From assembly GCA_036377075.1 (NCBI GenBank), contig DASUZB010000143.1, positions 1 to 64,000 of the forward strand: 64,000 bases of DNA. Direction: 5' to 3'. A program made the translations under genes and the position numbers. Positions 59,561 through 64,000 of this stretch are shown here, piece by piece (positions within the stretch are counted from its first letter, which is position 1; every line of letters begins with the position of its first letter). The notes under the pieces are model-generated. The model was given only the letters and a program-made list of their open reading frames with translations, did no database searches and was not told the DNA's origin. The stretch is from DASUZB01 sp036377075 (lineage in GTDB: Bacteria > Actinomycetota > CALGFH01).

Positions 59561-61399
59561 TCAACGGATCGACAAGGTGGTGACCTGGGTTTCGTCGAGG
59601 TCCCCGTGGCGGATGGTGAGCGCGAGCTGCCACCAGCCCGGGGAGGGGATGCGGACGGTGCCGCCGTAGCGGCCCTGGCCGGTCTTGGCGAGGGTGACGC
59701 CGAGCCGGGTGCCGCCCCTGGCGGGGTCGCGCAGCTCGGCCTCGAGCCGGTCGACCGCGGCGGGCTGGCCGCGCTGGTCGAGCACGGCGAGGTCGACCTG
59801 GTCGATGCCGACCCGCGCCGGCGCGACCTCCACCGTGACCGTCCCCGTGGTGGTCGCGAGCGAGGTCGAGAACGGTCCGTCCTGGGCGGCGCGGGAACTC
59901 GCGGCGCTGGCGGCGGGGTCGGTGTTGACCAGCACCGAGGTGAGGACGAGCACGACGGCCGCGATCGCCACCTCCGCGCCGACCGAGCGCCGCAGGCGGG
60001 CGACGGCGGCCACGTCGGGGTCGAGGCGCGCCGCGCCGGGACCTGCCGGCCGGGCGACCAGAGGGCTCGTGGCCACCAGGCGGTCCTGGACCAGCCGGCG
60101 GCTGAGCGCGCCGAAGCCGACCAGGACGATGGCCACGGCGACCTTGGCGAGCAGCAGCCGGCCGTAGGTCGTCGAGGTCAGCGCGCTCGGGTGGCCCACC
60201 TGGCGCCAGGCCTGGTACACGCCGCTGATCACGATCACCACCACGGCGTCGTAGGCCAGCTCGGAGAAGCGCGGCACCACCTCGCGGAGCTCGGCCGGGT
60301 CGCGCCGCGGCAGCACCGCGGCGACGAGCACGACCAGGCCGCCGAGCCAGACCGAGACGGCGGCGAGGTGCATCAGGTCGGCGGCGACCCCGAGGGGGAC
60401 GAGCTTGCCGTTGCCGGCGTGGCCGGCGAGGCCGGGGGTGACGAGCAGGCCGGCGCCGAGCAGGCCCGCCACGGGGACGAACCAGCGCGTGGCGCCCGGC
60501 CGTACCAGCTCCGGGTGGCGCGAGACGACCAGGAGCAGCGGCATGGCGGCGGAGAGGATGCCAAGGCGCGCGAGCGACACGCGGCCGTAGCGGGTGCCAA
60601 GGACCTCCCCGACGAGCTCGGTGTCGAGCACGTCGAGCAGCGGCGATCCGGTGGCGACGACGCCCTGCAGGGGGAGCGCAACGACGGTGGCGACCACGGC
60701 AGCGGTCCACGAGCCGGCCAGCAGCTGCCGTACCCGCGCCGCGCCGGCGCCCTGCGGCCAGAGGGCGACCAGGAAGGCGAGCCCGCCGGCCAGCAGCACC
60801 AGCGACGCGAACAGGGTGAACCTGGTGGCGGCGAGCAGCACGGCGGCGACGCGGCCGCTGCCGTCGCCGGCCGCGGCACCCGCGGACAGCCAGCCCTCGC
60901 CGCCGGCGCCGCGCACGATGAAGCTGATCGAGTCGCTGAGCTGGTGGCCGTCGGCGCTGGTGACCCGCCAGGTGGCGGTGTAGGCGCCGCTGAGGTCGCG
61001 GCGCAGCGGCAGGCGCACGATGCGCCCGTCGCCGCCGGGGTGGTCGGGCCGGCCGCGGTCGACCCGCCGGCCGCCGGCGTCGGTCACCTGAACGCCGCCG
61101 AGGGCGACCTCGACCGGCCCGTCGAACTGCAGCAGCAGCGCCCTCGGCGGCTGCTGCAGGATCGCCCCGTCCTGCGGCTGGGTGGCGACCACGGTGGCGT
61201 GCGCCTCGAGCCGCGGCGCGAGCAGCGTCACGGCGGCGAGCACGAGCGCGAGCACGATCAGCGCATCGAGCAGCAGGCGGCGAGGTGGCCGGCCGACGCT
61301 GCCGGGCAGCGGACGGCCGCGCGCCAGGCGCGCGAGGCGCCGACGCGGCGTGCCGAGCTGCTGCAGCGAGCCAGCCATCCAGTTGACGACTTCGCGCAA
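59561..61399 (-). CDS. CopC-CopD fusion, copper resistance/uptake protein
   Basis: The 612-residue product has an N-terminal basic segment and signal anchor (about 42-62), then a CopC beta-sandwich (about 65-165) with the mature start EAHATVVATQPQDG and SADGHQLSD, whose His residues bind Cu(II). About eight membrane helices of CopD (about 185-470) follow, with GHAGNGKLVPLGVAADLMHLAAVSVWLGGL containing the conserved His residues, and an extracellular C-terminal beta domain (about 490-612). Fused CopC-CopD proteins are usual in actinobacteria and move copper across the membrane. The start is TTG at 61399 or ATG at 61378; neither has a strong ribosome site. Two palindromes lie 55-90 bases upstream. 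Confidence 0.88.
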   Translation of the reverse strand: MREVVNWMAGSLQQLGTPRRRLARLARGRPLPGSVGRPPRRLLLDALIVLALVLAAVTLLAPRLEAHATVVATQPQDGAILQQPPRALLLQFDGPVEVALGGVQVTDAGGRRVDRGRPDHPGGDGRIVRLPLRRDLSGAYTATWRVTSADGHQLSDSISFIVRGAGGEGWLSAGAAAGDGSGRVAAVLLAATRFTLFASLVLLAGGLAFLVALWPQGAGAARVRQLLAGSWTAAVVATVVALPLQGVVATGSPLLDVLDTELVGEVLGTRYGRVSLARLGILSAAMPLLLVVSRHPELVRPGATRWFVPVAGLLGAGLLVTPGLAGHAGNGKLVPLGVAADLMHLAAVSVWLGGLVVLVAAVLPRRDPAELREVVPRFSELAYDAVVVIVISGVYQAWRQVGHPSALTSTTYGRLLLAKVAVAIVLVGFGALSRRLVQDRLVATSPLVARPAGPGAARLDPDVAAVARLRRSVGAEVAIAAVVLVLTSVLVNTDPAASAASSRAAQDGPFSTSLATTTGTVTVEVAPARVGIDQVDLAVLDQRGQPAAVDRLEAELRDPARGGTRLGVTLAKTGQGRYGGTVRIPSPGWWQLALTIRHGDLDETQVTTLSIR

Positions 61400-61452
61400 A
61401 GGGCCTGGTCTCCCCTTGATGGGGCGGGCGTGGGGGCGCCCGGGGGAGGGTG

Positions 61453-61488
61453 CATCCGTACGGATGTATCAACCCGCGACTGATCAGT
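61453..61488. promoter_or_regulatory. Two perfect palindromes upstream of copCD
   Basis: CATCCGTACGGATG (61453-61466, 14 bases) and ACTGATCAGT (61479-61488, 10 bases) are each perfect dyads 12 bases apart. They are possible operator sites for a copper-responsive or other regulator. Confidence 0.45.
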
Positions 61489-62525
61489 GAGATTCCCGAT
61501 GCGTCCGGCCGGCGCGCCGCGCGGAGGGGACGGGACCAGGACGGCGAAACGGAGGAGCGTCCGCCGGCGCCTGCTCCGGTAAATCTCGGTGGAATTCTCT
61601 CTGGATAGCTTCTGCCATGTCCCGGCGGTTCCGGCGCGCAACCGGAGGGGAATATCGTCGGCCCCCTCGGCGCCCGGTGGGGCGGCGGCCGGCGGGGCGA
61701 GGGGCGGCGCTGGCGCCGGCCCCCCCGGGACGGGCTAGTCCTTCCGACCCCGGCGGACGTTCGGCGCCTCGGGCCGCGGGCGCTCGCGGTCCGCGGCAGC
61801 CGGCGCCGGGGTCCGCGGCGCCGGGAGGCGTATGCAGCGGTCAGGGGCACGCCCGGGACCCCAGGTCCCCCGGTGGACACCCGAGGGACCCACGGGCCGG
61901 GGACCGCCGGCCGTGGCCGCCGCCGGGACGTTCGCCCGATCCGTCCCACGCGCTGACGTAGGTGGTTCTACCGATCGCTTGCCGGGCTTGTGAGCCGCGG
62001 GATGAGGCCCGCCGGGCGCGCGCCGCCCCCGCCCCCCCGGGGCGCGGTCATCCTCGTGCCGACCTGTGGTCGTGCCGGCGGGCAAGGAACCCGAGCAATT
62101 CGAGCACCTGAGGCGATCAAGTCGATTGCCCTATTGGTCGACCTCACGAGGGTTGATTGCCGACCCGGCATCGCCAATAGTTACGGCCATGTATGGATGC
62201 GGTCCTCGGCAGAATACGCAGCCGTGGTTCCTCGCCACGCACCCCCCGGCGCCGCACGGTACCCTCCACCGGCGTCCCTGCGTAGCGTGGAGCGGTGGCA
62301 CGAGCCTCGCCGGCGACCGGCCAGCAGCGGCCGAGCGAAATTCGATCGCCCGATCGCAGCACCGCCCGAGAGCACCCGGTCAGTAGCTTTTCTCGCCTCC
62401 CAAATCCCCATCCCCCGACGCGAAACGTAGGCCAGCGCCCCGGCACCGCGGCATCCCGGCAGTCAGCGCGGTCCGTCTCCCACCACCAGCTCCCCGGGCC
62501 CGTTGGTCAGGACGAAGGGTAGGAA
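61489..62525. other. 1-kb gap without a convincing gene
   Basis: Open frames here are Arg/Pro-rich shadows without ribosome sites. 61640-62050 is extremely GC-rich and repetitive in CCGGG-like words; 62080-62240 is AT-richer. A possible rightward promoter, TTGATT (62153-62158), 17 bases, AATAGT (62176-62181), would leave a leader of about 340 bases to the next gene. Confidence 0.4.
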
Positions 62526-64000
62526 ATGCTCCAGAATCTGCCGATCCGGTCGAAGCTGATTGCCATCCTTGCCCTTCCGGTGCTGGTGATGCTGTTGCTG
62601 GTGGCCTCGCGCACCAACCAGAACGTGGCCCAGGGCCATGAGGCGGTGCGCCTGGTCGCGCTGACGAACTTCATGGACAAGAGCCTCGAGCTCACCTCCG
62701 AGCTGCAGCGGGAGCGTGACCTGGCGGCCGCGTACCTGGCCACGGACCGGCTCGCCGGTCGCGACCGCCTGTTCGCCCAGCAGGCCAGGGTCGACCGGGT
62801 GGCCGCCGAGTGCCGTGCCGAGTCCGCCAAGCTCGCCTGGGGCAACTACCAGGACCGCTTGCGCAAGCACGCCACCGACGTCGACGGCCGGCTGAGCGAG
62901 CTGGCCGGGCAGCGGGCGGCGATGGACAAGCCCAACGTGGTCGCGACGCGCGCCCTCGGCTACTACACCGACACCATCGGCGGGCTGCTCGACCTCGAGA
63001 AGCAGGTGCCCCTCGAGTTCACCGAGCGCCAGTCGACCCTCGGCAACGTCAGCCTCGAGCTGGTCCAGAACATGAACAACGTGGTGCGCCTCTCGCGCGG
63101 CAAGGAGGACGTCGCCTACCAGCGCAGCCTGCTGTACGCCCTGCTGGTCCACCAGGCGGTCGCGCCGCAGGCGCCGACCGGCCTGGCGCCAGGCGAGGAC
63201 CGCGACAAGCTCACCGGCGCGGTCTCGGCGGGCGACTCCTGGCTGCGGGAGTTCCAGGCGTTCGCCACCCCCGAGCAGCGCGGCCTGTACGCGCGCACCG
63301 TGACCGGCTTCGGCGTCGAGCGCTCGGCGCAGCTCCGCCAGGCCGTCCTGGGCCAGGCCAACCGGCTCGACCTGGGCGTCAACGCGGAGGAGTGGCTGAC
63401 CGCCAACAACGCCAAGGTCGACCGGCTGCGCGCGGTCGAGCAGGAGCTGACCTTCGGCCTGCTGCGCAGCATCGACGCCGCGCACAAGGCCGCCAACACC
63501 GCGACGGTCACCGGCAGCGGCCTGATCATGCTGGTGCTGTTCGTCTCGGTCGGCATCTCGCTGTCGATGTCGCAGTCGATGGTCCAGTCGCGCAAGCGCC
63601 TCAAGGAGTCCGCCCAGGAGCTGGTCGAGTGGCGGCTGCCGACGGTGGTGGAGCGCCTCAAGCAGCTGGAGCGGACCGAGGAGGCCGACCTCGAACCCGA
63701 GGAGGTCCCCCCGGCGGTCGTGGCCGGCAACGAGATCGGCGAGGTGGCGGTCGCCTTCAGCCAGGTGCACCACGTCGCCGTCCAGGTCGCCACCGAGCGG
63801 GCGGCGCTGCGCAAGAGCGTCGGCGACATGTTCCTCAACTTCGCCAGGCGCAACCAGGTGCTGATCGACCGCCAGCTCGAGCTGATCGAGGACCTGGAGG
63901 GACGGGAGGGCAACCAGGCGGTGCGCGAGGAGTTCCTGCGCCTGGACCGCCTCGCGACCAGCATGCGGCGCAACGCCGAGGACCTGATCGTGCTCTCCGG
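62526..64000 (+). CDS. Nitrate/nitrite-sensing (NIT) domain sensor kinase of the conservon (CvnA) type, 3' end outside window
   Basis: 491 residues are visible. A first membrane helix (about 8-28, LIAILALPVLVMLLLVAS) is followed by an extracellular NIT domain (about 35-325) with ELQRERDLAAAYLA and QNMNNVVRLSRG. A second helix (about 328-347) and a cytoplasmic linker lead to the CvnA-type helical block MFLNFARRNQVLIDRQLELIEDLE and FLRLDRLATSMRRNAEDLIVLSG. In CvnA relatives that block reads LDHLATRMRRN; here the His is Arg, so autophosphorylation at this site is unlikely. ATG at 62526 follows AAGGGTAGG. The ATPase domain and the usual roadblock/DUF742/GTPase partners would lie to the right. Confidence 0.85.
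   Translation, partial: MLQNLPIRSKLIAILALPVLVMLLLVASRTNQNVAQGHEAVRLVALTNFMDKSLELTSELQRERDLAAAYLATDRLAGRDRLFAQQARVDRVAAECRAESAKLAWGNYQDRLRKHATDVDGRLSELAGQRAAMDKPNVVATRALGYYTDTIGGLLDLEKQVPLEFTERQSTLGNVSLELVQNMNNVVRLSRGKEDVAYQRSLLYALLVHQAVAPQAPTGLAPGEDRDKLTGAVSAGDSWLREFQAFATPEQRGLYARTVTGFGVERSAQLRQAVLGQANRLDLGVNAEEWLTANNAKVDRLRAVEQELTFGLLRSIDAAHKAANTATVTGSGLIMLVLFVSVGISLSMSQSMVQSRKRLKESAQELVEWRLPTVVERLKQLERTEEADLEPEEVPPAVVAGNEIGEVAVAFSQVHHVAVQVATERAALRKSVGDMFLNFARRNQVLIDRQLELIEDLEGREGNQAVREEFLRLDRLATSMRRNAEDLIVLS

Noticed and set aside
61617..61961. Plus-strand open frame of 114 codons in the 1-kb gap
   Set aside because: It is almost entirely Arg, Pro and Gly, lacks a ribosome site and shows no pattern of a real protein.

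Overview
The window is 64 kb of very GC-rich DNA (roughly 70 percent by eye, no count run) with short intergenic gaps, frequent GTG/TTG starts, ATGA/GTGA start-stop overlaps, possible leaderless starts, an F420-type luciferase-like oxidoreductase, WXG100/EccC type VII secretion proteins, DUF6458, a DksA-like zinc-finger protein and a nitrate-sensing CvnA-like kinase. Together these point to a soil-type actinobacterium (Actinomycetota). The genus cannot be fixed from the sequence alone. No tRNA, rRNA, CRISPR array or prophage was recognised.

Layout. 1-9.4 kb: a decayed IS1380-type transposase at the left edge, a quinone-oxidoreductase-like gene, a membrane-anchored protein of unknown function, an L,D-transpeptidase, a YyaL/DUF255 thioredoxin-like protein, an F420-type oxidoreductase and a phosphoribosyltransferase-like protein, with two copies of a hairpin-forming repeat. 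9.4-15.5 kb: a GAF protein and a seven-gene Mrp/Mbh-like antiporter operon (E-F-G-DUF4040-B-C-D order) headed by a LysR gene and lacking the large MrpA subunit. 15.5-24 kb: adenylate kinase, a new small ORF, a PotD-like lipoprotein bracketed by two paralogous membrane-tethered carbohydrate-module-like proteins, a DUF2690 secreted protein, and a 1309-residue secreted protein ending in an SGNH hydrolase. 24-28.5 kb: a MarR-histidine kinase-response regulator operon, a TetR gene behind two palindromes, a DksA-like protein and a PRC-barrel protein.

28.5-37 kb: a divergent pair made of a PD-(D/E)XK-like protein and an OLD-like ATPase, both with altered active-site residues; a second L,D-transpeptidase; an acyl-CoA dehydrogenase / enoyl-CoA hydratase / AtuA-like operon; a DUF6458 protein and a Bcp peroxiredoxin. 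37-46.6 kb: one leftward cluster of ECF sigma factor, anti-sigma factor, PASTA pseudokinase, three-ATPase EccC, a YukD-ParA fusion and a WXG100 protein. This is a reduced type VII secretion-like system with no EccB, EccE, mycosin or EccD channel nearby. 46.7-52.2 kb: DUF2203, MarR and DoxX genes, a two-CAP-domain protein, an MFS exporter, and a CGNR regulator divergent from a 40-residue ORF across a near-symmetric double promoter.

52.2-64 kb: a respiratory or envelope group in which several proteins carry long low-complexity tails: a five-helix membrane protein, an ECF sigma factor, a CHRD protein, an NDH-2-like flavoprotein with an added membrane anchor, a three-helix membrane protein, and a CopC-CopD fusion with a partner lipoprotein. 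The right edge holds the start of a nitrate/nitrite-sensing kinase of the conservon type. The strongest candidates for undescribed biology are the reduced type VII cluster, the OLD-like/nuclease-like pair, the CGNR/small-ORF switch and the anchored NDH-2 group.
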